From NCBI RefSeq assembly GCF_030323025.1, contig NZ_CP097329.1:3582001-3646000 (forward strand): a DNA stretch of 64,000 bases, in the 5' to 3' direction. Source of the DNA: Pseudanabaena mucicola str. Chao 1806 (lineage in GTDB: Bacteria > Cyanobacteriota > Cyanobacteriia > Pseudanabaenales > Pseudanabaenaceae). The notes beneath the pieces were generated by a model, which worked only from the letters and a program-made list of their open reading frames with translations, searched no databases and was not told where the DNA came from. Positions 13,445 to 23,314 of the stretch are shown piece by piece (the stretch's first letter is position 1; each line of letters starts with the position of its first letter). The position numbers were made by a program, and so were the translations under genes.

Positions 13445-14680
13445 CTATATAACTTTACCCATGAGCGATCGCCCGATGTAACTACTATTTTTTGATGGCG
13501 AAGCGATCTCTTTTGCCTCAACTAGCCATTCCCAGTTTGGATCAAAAAAAGTTACTAGTTGCGGTTGAGGGAGTCCAAGGATTTTGGCAGGATTAATGCT
13601 TAGCGCTTTCCATAATTCATTCGCAGTTAGTAATCTTGTAGTTACTAGGTTTTGCCAAAGTACAGGAATTGCTAATTCCAAACCGATCGCCCCAACAGGA
13701 GCTATCTCAAAGGGAACAACTTTTTCCTCATAGGTACAGGGGGTATGATCGATCACGATCGCATCGATGGCTCCAGAACGAATACCTGCAATGAGTGCAA
13801 GGCGATCGCCTTCGCTACCAAGGGGGGGCATCAAGCGTAGATTGGGATCGTAACTGGCTAAATCACGATCACAATGGCAAAGATGAAGCCAAGTCGCACT
13901 TGCAGTTATGGGCAATCCATCGTTTTTGGCTTGGGCGATTAGTTCTACACTTTGCGCTGTAGAGATTCGCATGAAATGAGAGGGAGCTTTGGTGAGGCGG
14001 ACTAATTCGATGAGAGCCGCAAGGGATGATGTTTCGGCGGCGGCGGGATAGCCCGTCATGCCGTACTGCAAAGACCATTTTCCCTCACGGATCACCCCAC
14101 TGCCAGCAAGATCAGGATTTTGCGGAAATAGAGCGATCAGTTTGCCCAATGGCTTGAGATATTCCATCGCTCGGCGCACTAACAGAAGATTTGCGATCGG
14201 TTTACTATCGGTAAAGCCAATGACGGATTCGGCAAGTTCTGCCATGTCTGTTAGTTGTTTTCCCTCTATACCTTTGGTAATTGCCCCCCAAGGTTGCAGG
14301 CGATCGCCATATTTCTGCCGAACATTGCGCCAAAATTCAAGTGCAGCAATATCATCGATCGCAGGTTGAGTATTCGGCAAAATCCCCACAGTACTAAAAC
14401 CACCATTTTTTGCAGCTTGGACTAATTCTGCAATGGTTTCTCTTGATTCATGCCCCGGTTCACCGCTAGTACTATACAAATCAATTGCCCCAGATCCGAA
14501 AATTAGCCCTGATCGCTCATCAATATTGGTATTTTCAGGAATTTGGTTAGCATCACAATCTAGATGAATTTGGCGATCGCCATCTATGAATACATCAGCA
14601 AATTTGTCAGTAGAATTTGCATCAAGAATGCGTACCTGTTTGAAGAGGGTTGGATACGCAAGGGAATTTTCTAAAGGCAT
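13445..14680 (-). CDS. Dihydroorotase-like protein (probably non-catalytic)
   Basis: 411 residues with the overall amidohydrolase/dihydroorotase layout, including ILPNTQPAIDD near residue 100, the central GKLIALFPQNP and the C-terminal IDHTPCTYEEK and ALSINPAKILGL blocks. The metal-binding HxH that should follow the first strand (normally DxHxH) is replaced by DLYSTSGEPGHE, so two metal ligands are missing. Such PyrC' or PyrX proteins can support aspartate carbamoyltransferase assembly without catalysis. Annotation as an active pyrC would therefore be doubtful. Confidence 0.8.
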   Translation of the reverse strand: MPLENSLAYPTLFKQVRILDANSTDKFADVFIDGDRQIHLDCDANQIPENTNIDERSGLIFGSGAIDLYSTSGEPGHESRETIAELVQAAKNGGFSTVGILPNTQPAIDDIAALEFWRNVRQKYGDRLQPWGAITKGIEGKQLTDMAELAESVIGFTDSKPIANLLLVRRAMEYLKPLGKLIALFPQNPDLAGSGVIREGKWSLQYGMTGYPAAAETSSLAALIELVRLTKAPSHFMRISTAQSVELIAQAKNDGLPITASATWLHLCHCDRDLASYDPNLRLMPPLGSEGDRLALIAGIRSGAIDAIVIDHTPCTYEEKVVPFEIAPVGAIGLELAIPVLWQNLVTTRLLTANELWKALSINPAKILGLPQPQLVTFFDPNWEWLVEAKEIASPSKNSSYIGRSLMGKVI

Positions 14681-14760
14681 AACAAAACGATTTTCTTTTT
14701 AATGTATAGCGCGATGGTTAGAAAATCCTAAAAAGTATGATGATCTTTAAGTCACCACAC

Positions 14761-15777
14761 TTATTGAACAATATTTAGTGATTTTTGATTTTGGTAATAG
14801 CTGCGCCATTGCCATTTTCCCTGTGCATCAACATTTGGAGTGAGTACACGCACATCAAGAGAATTTAAGCCAATTTCTTGGACAACTAGTTCAGGATAGC
14901 GATCGCCATTAATCTCCTGAATGCCATAGAGTGCATAGCTACTCACACTGTCATTTATAAAGGAGAGAGCCCTTGTATGGGTCAAAATTGGTTCTGCATT
15001 CCAATCATTACCTGATTTACGGAGCATTACCAACATGCTGTACTCTTGGCGCTCAAGAGCTGGGCGAGATAAAAAATCTCTCCAAATTTGGGGTTCAAAG
15101 CCTATTGGACGCTGAGAGTTATCGAGGCGCAAGCCTGCTATGATCTCAGGCTGATTATCCCCGTCAATATCTACACATACAAGTGAGGCTATCGCTACCT
15201 GTGAAGTTGCTGCTTTACTTGCCCCTAATTTTAAAAATAAACTGCGGGACTTACTTAATACAAGGGGTTGAATGCGGCTGGGGCAATTAAAAAAATAAGT
15301 GAGTTCACTATTTGTATTTAGATGATCGCTTCCTACAATCGTTAAATTCGACTGCTTTAATACAGTGGGATCAAAGCCCTTGGTGGGTTGATTTTTGTCA
15401 TTAGGATTTGGCTCTTGTACTTTAAAACTAGCGATCGCGCCAAATGTCTCGGAACCTCGCACCGCACTAACTTGAAACATTCCCAAAGGCTTACCAAATT
15501 GCACTAAATAGAACTTGCTGCCGATGGGGATCGATTGCACTACCCGATCTAAACTGCCTAGTTGTTCTACAAGATCCGACGGCACAATTCCCTCAATTGT
15601 CTTGCCATCAGGAGAAGCCTGAATAAACAAAAATATCGGTACAGGTAACTTCGTTTCTTCGGATTTTTTGTCGTTATTCGGACTCAGGCAAGCATTAGTA
15701 CCAATCACAATTCCTAAAGTAATCAGAGAGCCAAGAGCTCCATGGCAAAATTTATACGTGAATTGTCTAAATGGCAT
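14761..15777 (-). CDS. Putative lipoprotein with FG-GAP-like C-terminal repeats
   Basis: About 338 residues from the ATG at 15777. An upstream start at 15840 is possible, but those 21 codons lie partly inside a perfect palindrome (15805-15857), so they are unlikely to be coding. The N-terminus has a hydrophobic stretch ending at IGTNACLSPNN, a probable lipobox. The C-terminal half includes CVDIDGDNQPEIIAGL and INGDRYPELVVQE, Asp-rich motifs like FG-GAP/VCBS calcium-binding repeats. Function unknown; probably exported. Confidence 0.65.
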   Translation of the reverse strand: MPFRQFTYKFCHGALGSLITLGIVIGTNACLSPNNDKKSEETKLPVPIFLFIQASPDGKTIEGIVPSDLVEQLGSLDRVVQSIPIGSKFYLVQFGKPLGMFQVSAVRGSETFGAIASFKVQEPNPNDKNQPTKGFDPTVLKQSNLTIVGSDHLNTNSELTYFFNCPSRIQPLVLSKSRSLFLKLGASKAATSQVAIASLVCVDIDGDNQPEIIAGLRLDNSQRPIGFEPQIWRDFLSRPALERQEYSMLVMLRKSGNDWNAEPILTHTRALSFINDSVSSYALYGIQEINGDRYPELVVQEIGLNSLDVRVLTPNVDAQGKWQWRSYYQNQKSLNIVQ

Positions 15778-15804
15778 AATGGGCGATTGGTCTAGAAAAG
15801 TATT

Positions 15805-15857
15805 TCCAAATAGAATGTTAGGTGGTTGCTCAGCAACCACCTAACATTCTATTTGGA
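15805..15857. repeat. Perfect 26-bp-arm palindrome
   Basis: Arms 15805-15830 and 15832-15857 are exact reverse complements around a single C. It overlaps the 5' end of the alternative long reading frame of the neighbouring lipoprotein gene and argues for the shorter start. Confidence 0.85.
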
Positions 15858-15942
15858 TTCCATCACCTTCTTTAATCGCTTAACGGCTAAATTAAAACGT
15901 TCTTGAGAGATCAAGCTTGACTTCAGGTGATGAAAACAGGCT

Positions 15943-16359
15943 TTAATTATCATGCTTTTGATCTCGTTTTACCGATTTCTCTTCATTACTCTTAGTCAAA
16001 GGTAAAGCAATCACCTGATGGCGATATAACCGATACATCAAATACATGCAAGCCACAAAATATCCTGAGCTTAAAGTTGCTTTGATTAATTCTGTTGTGA
16101 CTTGAATTGACTGACCATCTTTGGGGATACCTCCCATTGCACCATAGGCGATCGCCCAAGTCACCATCAAGGCGATCGCCACTTGACTGACATTACGCAA
16201 CTTGCGACTACTTCTCTGCCGCACCAAGGTGATTGCTGATGGGATCATTCCAAATACAGGCATCAAACAGAAAAACATTGTAATTCTGTCCTTAGTCGAA
16301 TCACGAGATATTTGATCAGGAGTTTCAATTTGGTGACCGCGTTGAGGATAACGACTCAT
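15943..16359 (-). CDS. Conserved hypothetical membrane protein
   Basis: 138 residues with three hydrophobic segments: ITMFFCLMPVFGMIPSAITL (about 27-46), VAIALMVTWAIAYGAMGG (about 60-77) and LSSGYFVACMYLMYRLY (about 95-111). The ends are charged and basic (KSVKRDQKHDN). It resembles short cyanobacterial conserved membrane proteins; no function can be given. Confidence 0.65.
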   Translation of the reverse strand: MSRYPQRGHQIETPDQISRDSTKDRITMFFCLMPVFGMIPSAITLVRQRSSRKLRNVSQVAIALMVTWAIAYGAMGGIPKDGQSIQVTTELIKATLSSGYFVACMYLMYRLYRHQVIALPLTKSNEEKSVKRDQKHDN

Positions 16360-16635
16360 AGATCTACTAGATTAGCCTTACTCAGAATTTTTGTAGAACA
16401 GTTTGGCAGGCTCTACAAACTTATTTTTTATTTTACTGTGCGTCTCTAATCATATCTTTAGGGCTTGTAGCGTTTTCTGGTCTAGATGTGCTGAAGACAT
16501 AGAAATGAAACTTAAAAATATCGTAATTGTCATAATGTTTATTAAGACAATTAGGATAAATGCCCATAAACTCATACAGCTCTTTAAACTGCTCTAAAAC
16601 CCAGAAATAGGTAGTACTGCAAAGTAGTTTTTTCA

Positions 16636-16676
16636 GTAATTGTGTTGCGGGCGCGAAGCGCCCGCAACACAATTAC
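16636..16676. repeat. Perfect 19-bp-arm palindrome
   Basis: Arms 16636-16654 and 16658-16676 with loop GAA. The GC-rich inner part (GTTGCGGGCGC) resembles that of the palindrome inside the MITE at 27634-27729. Confidence 0.8.
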
Positions 16677-16693
16677 ATTGCATGACTACCCAA

Positions 16694-16738
16694 AAATATT
16701 TTTGAAGTCGGCACAAGGCAATGCCTTCAAAAATATTT
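16694..16738. repeat. Inverted repeat, 14-bp arms
   Basis: AAATATTTTTGAAG at 16694-16707 and its exact complement at 16725-16738, separated by 17 bases. Confidence 0.6.
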
Positions 16739-16842
16739 CTGTGAATTAGGACTTACAAATAAAGAGGATAGTGAATTCCTTAGCATTTCGTAAATCCTAT
16801 GAATACGTATATCTCAATCAGTAGGAGTATCTCTTTAAAGTA

Positions 16843-17658
16843 ATGGATTCAACGACAATTCAAACTGTTATCTCCACAAACTTAAATCTGCTGGCTGGAG
16901 CGGCTTTCAAGGTAATTGCGGCAATCATCCTTTGGTTTATTGGACGCAAACTCATTGATCTTTCCATAAACATCACCTCTCGCGCCCTTAAAAATCAGCG
17001 TATTGATCCCACTCTGATTAGCTACCTCAACTCTAGTCTTGCGGTGCTATTAAATATCATTTTAGTAGTTGCCATTCTAGGCTACTTTGGTGTTGAAACT
17101 ACCTCCTTTGCTGCACTGTTAGCGGCGGCTGGCGTAGCGATCGGAGCCGCATGGAGTGGACTGCTGGCTAATTTTGCCGCAGGGGCATTCTTGATTATCC
17201 TGCGCCCTTTCCAAGTTGGTGATTTCATCTCCGCCGCAGGCATCACAGGCACTGTTGTCGAGATTGGTCTATTTGTTACTACCATCAACACCCCTGATAA
17301 TGTCCGCACGATCATCGGCAACAACAAACTGTTCTCTGAAAATATTCAAAACTTCTCGGCTAACGACTATCGCCGAGTTGATATTCAGGTACAGCTAGAT
17401 CATTCAGTCAACCCTAGCGAAGCGGTACGTGTTCTCCAAGAAAGAATTGCCAATATTCCTAATGTTATTAGCAATCCTGCTCCTGTAATTGAAATTCTCC
17501 ATTTCACGCCTATGGGTCCCGAATTAGTAGTGCGTCCATTCTGCAACAACACCCACTATTGGCAAGTTTACTTTGACACCAATCGCGTCATCCGCGAAAG
17601 CTTTAGCGAGTCAGGATTCGCTACTCCTAAACAACATTTCCAAATTCGTCAATCCTAA
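16843..17658 (+). CDS. Small-conductance mechanosensitive channel, MscS family
   Basis: 271 residues. Three N-terminal membrane segments occupy about residues 15-35, 60-82 and 84-115; the third is the glycine/alanine-rich pore helix (GVAIGAAWSGLLANFAAGAFL). The MscS beta domain follows (RPFQVGDFISAAGITGTVVEIGLF) and then the alpha/beta vestibule. It is the size of minimal MscS. It releases solutes on hypo-osmotic shock. A terminator follows at once. Confidence 0.92.
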   Translation: MDSTTIQTVISTNLNLLAGAAFKVIAAIILWFIGRKLIDLSINITSRALKNQRIDPTLISYLNSSLAVLLNIILVVAILGYFGVETTSFAALLAAAGVAIGAAWSGLLANFAAGAFLIILRPFQVGDFISAAGITGTVVEIGLFVTTINTPDNVRTIIGNNKLFSENIQNFSANDYRRVDIQVQLDHSVNPSEAVRVLQERIANIPNVISNPAPVIEILHFTPMGPELVVRPFCNNTHYWQVYFDTNRVIRESFSESGFATPKQHFQIRQS

Positions 17659-17662
17659 ATCT

Positions 17663-17692
17663 AAAAAAGCCCCGTGTCACGGGGCTTTTTTA
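17663..17692 (+). terminator. Intrinsic terminator of the mscS-type gene
   Basis: GCCCCGTG and CACGGGGC form a tight hairpin flanked by an A-run and a T-run, beginning directly after the stop codon. Confidence 0.88.
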
Positions 17693-17706
17693 CAGCAATC
17701 TTAAGA

Positions 17707-17856
17707 CTGATGTTACGTGGAACAAATATCACCCTCACCCCCCTGCCCCCTCTCCCCTCAAGGGAGAGGGGGAGCTAGACAAATTTCTTGTTCCCCTCTC
17801 CCTTAATGGGAGAGGGGCTAGGGGTGAAGGTCTTAGAAACTTCCACGTAACATCAG
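17707..17856. mobile_element. MITE-like element, copy 1 (150 bp)
   Basis: The ends CTGATGTTACGTGGAA and TTCCACGTAACATCAG are perfect terminal inverted repeats. The interior carries two CCCTCTCCC...GGGAGAGGG hairpins. It is flanked by the direct repeat TTAAGA (17701-17706 and 17857-17862), a likely target-site duplication. A second copy lies at 52789-52937 in the opposite orientation. Confidence 0.85.
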
Positions 17857-17978
17857 TTAAGAGACAAAAGAACCTACAATGCGTTTTATTAATCAGCGAT
17901 CCTAAAGGAAAACATACGATATCCATCGAACACTAGATGTATTGGCTAAAATTTAGCTAGCGTTCAATAACCGAGCCT

Positions 17979-19508
17979 GTGGTACAAATACTCGAAAATC
18001 CCTTAAGGGTTGGTTTACAGCAAGAAAGAACCCCTGAACCATTAATCCTTGTGATCTTTGGTGCATCAGGCGATTTAACCATCCGAAAGCTTGTTCCCGC
18101 AATCTACCATCTCAAACAGCAGCGTCGGCTGCCCCCTGAGCTGACCATCGTTGGTGTGGCTCGCAGACCTTGGAGTCACGACTATTTTCGTGAGCAAATG
18201 CGTGAGGGTATAGAAAAATTCTCGGCAGGCATTGGGGCAGAAGCGATTTGGCAAGACTTTGCCGAAAGTTTGTATTACCAATCGCTGGATATGAGCAATC
18301 TTGACGATTATCGTAAACTCAATAACTTGTTAGGAGAGATTGATAAAGAAAGAGGCACTCGCGGTAATCGGGTTTTTTATTTAGCAGTTTCGCCTAATTA
18401 CTTCACCGATGCGATCGAGAAACTGGGACAGGCGGGAATGATCAAAAATGTCCAGAAAACTCGCTTGGTCATTGAGAAGCCTTTTGGTAGAGATTTATCT
18501 TCCTGTCAAGATCTTAACCGAGTGGTGCAGAAAGCTTGTGATGAAAAGCAGATCTATCGGATTGACCATTATCTAGGGAAAGAAACGGTTCAGAACCTCT
18601 TGGTTTTGCGCTTTGCCAATGCTATTTTTGAGCCTTTGTGGAATCGACGATTTATCGATCATGTGCAAATTACAGTTGCTGAGACTGTTGGCGTGGAAGA
18701 TCGGGCAGGCTATTACGAAAACTCTGGGGCGCTCAGAGATATGCTGCAAAACCATTTGATGCAGCTTTTCTGTTTAACTGCAATGGAGCCGCCTAACTCG
18801 ATGGATGCTGATTCCTTGCGAAATGAAAAGGTAAAGGTGATTCAAGCAACTCGTCTCGCGGATACACGCAAATTAGAACGATCATCCGTCCGCGCTCAAT
18901 ATAGTGCTGGTTGGATGAAAGGTAATCAGGTAAAGGGTTATCGCAATGAACCCAATGTGAATCCTGAATCCCTTGTGCCCACCTATGTTGCCATGAAATT
19001 TGAAGTCAATAATTGGCGCTGGCAAGGTGTACCTTTCTATTTACGAACTGGTAAAAGGATGCCGAAAAAAGTCAGTGAAATTGCGATTCAGTTTCGTGAT
19101 GTCCCCTATTTACTATTTCAGTCAGCCGCTAAGCAGGTTTCACCCAATGTGCTAACACTGCGGATTCAACCTAATGAAGGGATTGCCTTAAGATTTGAGG
19201 CGAAGATGCCAGGGGCTGATCTGCGATCGCGTTCCGTAGAGATGGATTTTGGCTATGGTAAAACCTTTGGTATCGAAGGATCTGACGCTTATGATCGCTT
19301 GCTATTAGACTGTATGTTAGGCGATCAAACCCTATTTACACGCGGTGACGAAGTAGAAGCTGCTTGGAAAGTAGTAACACCTGCATTAACTGCTTGGGAG
19401 CAGCCTAATGACCCTATTGTTGTTCCCCAGTATGAGGCAGGCACTTGGGGACCTACGGAAGCAGAACAACTAATTGAACGTGATGGACGACAGTGGCGAC
19501 GGCTATAA
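17979..19508 (+). CDS. zwf: Glucose-6-phosphate 1-dehydrogenase
   Basis: 509 residues from a GTG start. The NADP-binding motif [14 protein letters not shown] lies near residue 27 and the catalytic [13 protein letters not shown] near 195. The enzyme starts the oxidative pentose phosphate pathway and provides NADPH in the dark. opcA follows 131 bp downstream on the same strand, the classical cyanobacterial pairing, where OpcA is needed for G6PDH activation. Confidence 0.97.
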   Translation: MVQILENPLRVGLQQERTPEPLILVIFGASGDLTIRKLVPAIYHLKQQRRLPPELTIVGVARRPWSHDYFREQMREGIEKFSAGIGAEAIWQDFAESLYYQSLDMSNLDDYRKLNNLLGEIDKERGTRGNRVFYLAVSPNYFTDAIEKLGQAGMIKNVQKTRLVIEKPFGRDLSSCQDLNRVVQKACDEKQIYRIDHYLGKETVQNLLVLRFANAIFEPLWNRRFIDHVQITVAETVGVEDRAGYYENSGALRDMLQNHLMQLFCLTAMEPPNSMDADSLRNEKVKVIQATRLADTRKLERSSVRAQYSAGWMKGNQVKGYRNEPNVNPESLVPTYVAMKFEVNNWRWQGVPFYLRTGKRMPKKVSEIAIQFRDVPYLLFQSAAKQVSPNVLTLRIQPNEGIALRFEAKMPGADLRSRSVEMDFGYGKTFGIEGSDAYDRLLLDCMLGDQTLFTRGDEVEAAWKVVTPALTAWEQPNDPIVVPQYEAGTWGPTEAEQLIERDGRQWRRL

Positions 19509-19639
19509 ACTCTCCAATAAGTTGGCTTCACCAACTTATTGGAGGCTAAATAACCTAAATAACATTTTGAGGATTTTGGCATTTCCTGAATCTCTCAAAC
19601 TCAAGGTAAACGGTGTTGATTTAGATTTAACTTTTCCCT

Positions 19640-20761
19640 ATGAATACTCAAGCAACTCCCGTCGTATCTTTGCAAGCTCCCAAAGATGTCTCGGTATCTC
19701 AAGTCGAAGCGGAGCTAAGCAAAATTTGGCAGTCCTATGGAGAAAGCTCTGCGGCTCGTGCCACCACATTTAACCTATTGGTATATGAACCAGAAACTAT
19801 TGGTGCAGCATCACGGATTGCTTCGGTAGAATCGATCGCCTCTCAAAGCCCCTGTCGAGTTATTGATCTCGTTACAGTTGAGGGAGAAGATCAAGGAATT
19901 TCCGCACAAGTTGCAGCCTATTGTCCAATTCAAAAGAGTCGTAGCTCTTTAATTTGCGGAGAATACATCACCCTCTCTGGGGCAAAGCTTGCCTTTGAGC
20001 GAGTCCATAGTATTCTTCCAGAATTGCTGATCCCTGATTTACCAGTATTTCTATGGTGGAAGGATAGCCCTGCACCAAATACCAGAATGTTTGAGAAGCT
20101 GGTCAATTTAAGCGATCGCCTAATTATGGACTCAGCAACTTTTAGCAATTCGGAGGCAGACTTGCTAAAGGTCAAAACAATGATCCAAGCTAGCACTCAA
20201 ATTGCTGATCTTAACTGGCAACGTTTAGCTCCTTGGCAAGAACTCACTGCTCAAGCCTTTGACCAACCTGATCGCCGTGCAGCCGTTTGGGAAATCGATG
20301 GAATTACGATTGACTATGAACGTGGCAATAGTACCCAAGCACTGATGTTTTTAGGCTGGATTGCCAGCCGTCTGGAATGGGAACCACTTGAACGTAACAG
20401 TGAAGGTGGTGATTATGACATTCAGCACATTATTTTCGAGGGGCGGCACAACCTCAGAATCAAAGCTGAACTTGCCGCGATCCCCGTTGGTGATCCTGGA
20501 GAAGTATTGGGCGATTTGATTGGTTTACGCTTAACTGCCTCTAATCAAAATACTGATGCTTGTAATGTGTTCTGCTCGGAGTCTACAGGCTGTATGCGGA
20601 TGGAAGCTGGAGGTGGTGCACAAAACTACCGCGTGCATCAGGTGTCGCCTTTATCTGATCAAAGTGCAGATACGCTTCTCGGGCAACAGTTACAGCGTTG
20701 GGGGCGAGAGGTACTTTTCGAGGAAAGTCTCGCACTCGTAGCAAAAATATTAGCTTTATAA
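19640..20761 (+). CDS. opcA: Glucose-6-phosphate dehydrogenase assembly protein OpcA
   Basis: 373 residues. It has the OpcA pattern with IPDLPVFLWWKDSPAP in the middle and VWEIDGITIDYERGNSTQALMFLGWIASRL in the second half. OpcA is an allosteric effector of G6PDH. The location directly after zwf supports the call. A GCTCGC hairpin terminator follows. Confidence 0.95.
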   Translation: MNTQATPVVSLQAPKDVSVSQVEAELSKIWQSYGESSAARATTFNLLVYEPETIGAASRIASVESIASQSPCRVIDLVTVEGEDQGISAQVAAYCPIQKSRSSLICGEYITLSGAKLAFERVHSILPELLIPDLPVFLWWKDSPAPNTRMFEKLVNLSDRLIMDSATFSNSEADLLKVKTMIQASTQIADLNWQRLAPWQELTAQAFDQPDRRAAVWEIDGITIDYERGNSTQALMFLGWIASRLEWEPLERNSEGGDYDIQHIIFEGRHNLRIKAELAAIPVGDPGEVLGDLIGLRLTASNQNTDACNVFCSESTGCMRMEAGGGAQNYRVHQVSPLSDQSADTLLGQQLQRWGREVLFEESLALVAKILAL

Positions 20762-20790
20762 ATAAAGGCTCGCTAAGCGAGCCTTTATTA
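20761..20790 (+). terminator. Intrinsic terminator of zwf-opcA
   Basis: AATAAAGGCTCGC and GCGAGCCTTTATT form a hairpin overlapping the end of opcA. Confidence 0.8.
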
Positions 20791-20826
20791 TTTCAATCAA
20801 AAGTGGATACAATGCATCCCCTTAGA

Positions 20827-21153
20827 TTAAAACTCTTCAATTTCTAATTGTCCAACGATAAATGCTACACAGCCGAAAGCACAGGTAATCGGTAAGGGAT
20901 TTTTAAAGATAAAACTAAATATTGAGGCAATACAGGAAATTGCAATCGCGGCAAATGTCCAGAATTTTTCATCGTCGCTCATCCCTTTAGCAGCTTTGAT
21001 TTCGCGAAGGGTATCGTTAGGGATAGGTAAGGGCATCACAGAACTTGGGGGAAATGCCCAATAGTTACAGCAGCGTTCTACAAATAGGTCAGTCCAACCA
21101 TTTTCTTGACACCATTCGTCAATCCATTCATCCCGAAAACGCTTCATATGCAC
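20827..21153 (-). CDS. Conserved hypothetical protein with two C-terminal membrane segments
   Basis: 108 residues. The first half is acidic and aromatic (RFRDEWIDEWCQENGWTDLF); the second half has two hydrophobic segments, FWTFAAIAISCIASIFSFIF and LPITCAFGCVAFIVGQL. It resembles a short cyanobacterial conserved protein; the function is not known. It is convergent with opcA. Confidence 0.65.
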   Translation of the reverse strand: MHMKRFRDEWIDEWCQENGWTDLFVERCCNYWAFPPSSVMPLPIPNDTLREIKAAKGMSDDEKFWTFAAIAISCIASIFSFIFKNPLPITCAFGCVAFIVGQLEIEEF

Positions 21154-21299
21154 AAGTTATCAATAGGGCAATAAAAGAGAAACATGAGCAGCGCAAATGC
21201 TACTCATGTTTATTTTATTTAGATTAACAGAGTATCTATTGATTCGACTATAATTTACAAAAACTTAAAGTAATCAAGGATTATTCCTCATAGATTCCT

Positions 21300-22403
21300 T
21301 TACTTTAGTAAAACCTCAGTATTTGGATCGGCTATTACCTCAATTTGTTTGGTTATTGGTGGCTTAACACCACGAATTGTGTCAAATGTGCCTTTGATGA
21401 AACCTGCGATCGGTACGGCTACCAGCAAGCCTAGAACCCCATTGAGCTTAAAGCCAATATCTAAGGAAATGAGCATCCATACGGGATTTAGTCCTGTTAA
21501 TTCGCCGACAATGCGGGGACCAAGTACATTTTCGACGACCTGAATCACTGCTACAGCGACCAATAAAACCTTTACGCCTAGCCAAAAGTTTTGTAAAGCA
21601 AGCAATAGACTAATCGTAATAATCGATGTGGAGCCACCAAGGGGAATTAAACTCGCAATTCCAATCCCAAAACCAAATAGCTGAGCCAAGGGAACACCTA
21701 AAATCATCAGGGCTGTGGTTTGGCATACACCGAGGATCGTTGCTAAAGTGACTTGCCCGACAATAAAGCGTTCAAAATTGCGGGGTAGCAGATTACGCAC
21801 TTGATCATTCCATTTCTGGGGAAGCCAACTCAGTAAACCATTCCATAGATCCTGTCCACGTAGAACCAGAAAAATAGAAAATACTAACGTTAGGAAAACG
21901 TTGACAATACTACCGATCGCTCCAAAAACAAGTCCAAAAAGCTGACTGGTTAACGATCTCAATACTCCAGTTAGTTTTTCAATTAATTGATTAAAGGTAC
22001 TGCTAATATCGATGGGTAATTGCTGAGCGATCGCCCAAGTCTCAAGGGTTTGCAACTGCTGCTGACCTGACTTAATCCAATCAGGCAGACGCACAAGTAA
22101 TTCATTAGCCTGAGCTAAAATTAGCGGTACAAGAAAAATGGCTAGAGTGCTTAGCAGCATAAAAAAGATGAGGATCACTAATCCTGCGGCAATTCCTCGC
22201 TTCACTCTCAACTTAATTAGAAAGCGAATGGGATAGTCTAGCAAAAAGGAAATTACTGTTGCCGTAATGAGGATGCTGACTAATGGTTGTAATTCTCGAC
22301 CTAGCAACAACAATAACCAACCATTGAGAAAAATCAATGGAAAAGTTAAGCCAATCGAAAACCAACGAGGTAGCTTATTCAGGGTCTCAATCATACGAAA
22401 CAA
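21300..22403 (-). CDS. AI-2E family (PerM/UPF0118) transporter-like membrane protein
   Basis: 367 residues with about eight membrane segments and a soluble amphipathic middle (SGQQQLQTLETWAIAQQLP), as in the PerM/AI-2E exporter family. The conserved C-terminal signatures LIPLGGSTSIITI and VENVLGPRIVGELTGLNPVW are present. The transported substrate is not predictable; members include antiporters. Single gene. Confidence 0.88.
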   Translation of the reverse strand: MFRMIETLNKLPRWFSIGLTFPLIFLNGWLLLLLGRELQPLVSILITATVISFLLDYPIRFLIKLRVKRGIAAGLVILIFFMLLSTLAIFLVPLILAQANELLVRLPDWIKSGQQQLQTLETWAIAQQLPIDISSTFNQLIEKLTGVLRSLTSQLFGLVFGAIGSIVNVFLTLVFSIFLVLRGQDLWNGLLSWLPQKWNDQVRNLLPRNFERFIVGQVTLATILGVCQTTALMILGVPLAQLFGFGIGIASLIPLGGSTSIITISLLLALQNFWLGVKVLLVAVAVIQVVENVLGPRIVGELTGLNPVWMLISLDIGFKLNGVLGLLVAVPIAGFIKGTFDTIRGVKPPITKQIEVIADPNTEVLLK

Positions 22404-22500
22404 TATGGTGCGCTAGATATCTATTAAAATTGTGCGTTAAAAGTGATGGTTAAAACTGGAAATCTAAAAAAGTTTTTGACAAAGAGTAAACATTGCCCCA

Positions 22501-23202
22501 CTATCCTAAGTAAGCTTGGCGGACTCTTTCGTCAAGTAATAAATCAGAGGCTTGTCCTTCAATTGTAATTATTCCTGATTCCATCACATAACCACGGTTA
22601 GCATTTTGCAGAGCTAAGGTGGCATTTTGTTCAACTAAGAGAATAGTTACACCAGATTTATTCATTTCCACAATCGTTTTAAAAATCTCCCTAACAATTT
22701 GCGGTGCTAAGCCTAAGCTCGGTTCATCGAGCAATAATAACTTTGGTCGGCTCATTACTGCACGGGCGATCGCTAACATTTGCTGTTCACCACCACTGAG
22801 GGTTCCCGCGAGTTGATCGCGTCGCTCACCGAGGCGGGGAAAAATCTGAAATTGCTTTTCGATATCGGCTTTAATCCCCCAGCGATCGCTCCGCAAAAAG
22901 GCTCCTAATTCCAAATTATCTAATACTGTTTGTCGAGCTAATACTCTGCGACCTTCTGGACTATGTGCTATACCAACTTGCGCTACTTGATCGGGTCTGA
23001 GATTCGTAATATTTTTGCCTTTGTAAAGGATCTGTCCTGATCGCGGTGTTAGCAAGCGCGAAATCGTGCGTAAAGTTGTCGTTTTGCCCGCACCATTTGC
23101 CCCGATTAAAGTGACAACTTCACCCTCATTGACAGTCAAGCTCACATCCAGCAAAGCCTGAATTCCGCCATAGTTAACACTAAGGTTGTTGATTTCTAAC
23201 AC
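22501..23202 (-). CDS. livF: Branched-chain/neutral amino acid ABC transporter ATPase, LivF type
   Basis: 233 residues. Walker A is GANGAGKTT near residue 34, the signature LSGGEQQMLAIARA near 138, Walker B LLLLDEPSLGLAP near 158, and H-loop region LLVEQNATLAL. The start with MLEINNLSVNYGGIQAL and the length identify LivF, the smaller of two HAAT-family ATPases (NatE in cyanobacteria). No other transporter subunit is adjacent, which is common in cyanobacteria. Confidence 0.9.
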   Translation of the reverse strand: MLEINNLSVNYGGIQALLDVSLTVNEGEVVTLIGANGAGKTTTLRTISRLLTPRSGQILYKGKNITNLRPDQVAQVGIAHSPEGRRVLARQTVLDNLELGAFLRSDRWGIKADIEKQFQIFPRLGERRDQLAGTLSGGEQQMLAIARAVMSRPKLLLLDEPSLGLAPQIVREIFKTIVEMNKSGVTILLVEQNATLALQNANRGYVMESGIITIEGQASDLLLDERVRQAYLG

Positions 23203-23314
23203 CGATCCTCATCTCCCAAATTTTTAACCTAAGTTATACTAAATCAAACAATGATCTATGTGCGGCGCAGAGCGTCACCTATATCATTACTGTATATTGC
23301 TGTGGAGCCTTGCA

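Larger units (their letters stand above)
16360..16842. other. Intergenic region with two inverted repeats
   Basis: About 480 bp without a convincing gene. It contains a perfect 19-bp-arm palindrome (16636-16676) and a second inverted repeat with 14-bp arms (16694-16707 and 16725-16738). Both look like small mobile or palindromic elements; the short frames on either strand run through them. Confidence 0.6.

Noticed and set aside
16433-16672. 79-codon minus-strand frame in the 16360-16842 gap
   Set aside because: It begins inside the perfect palindrome at 16636-16676 and has no recognisable motif.
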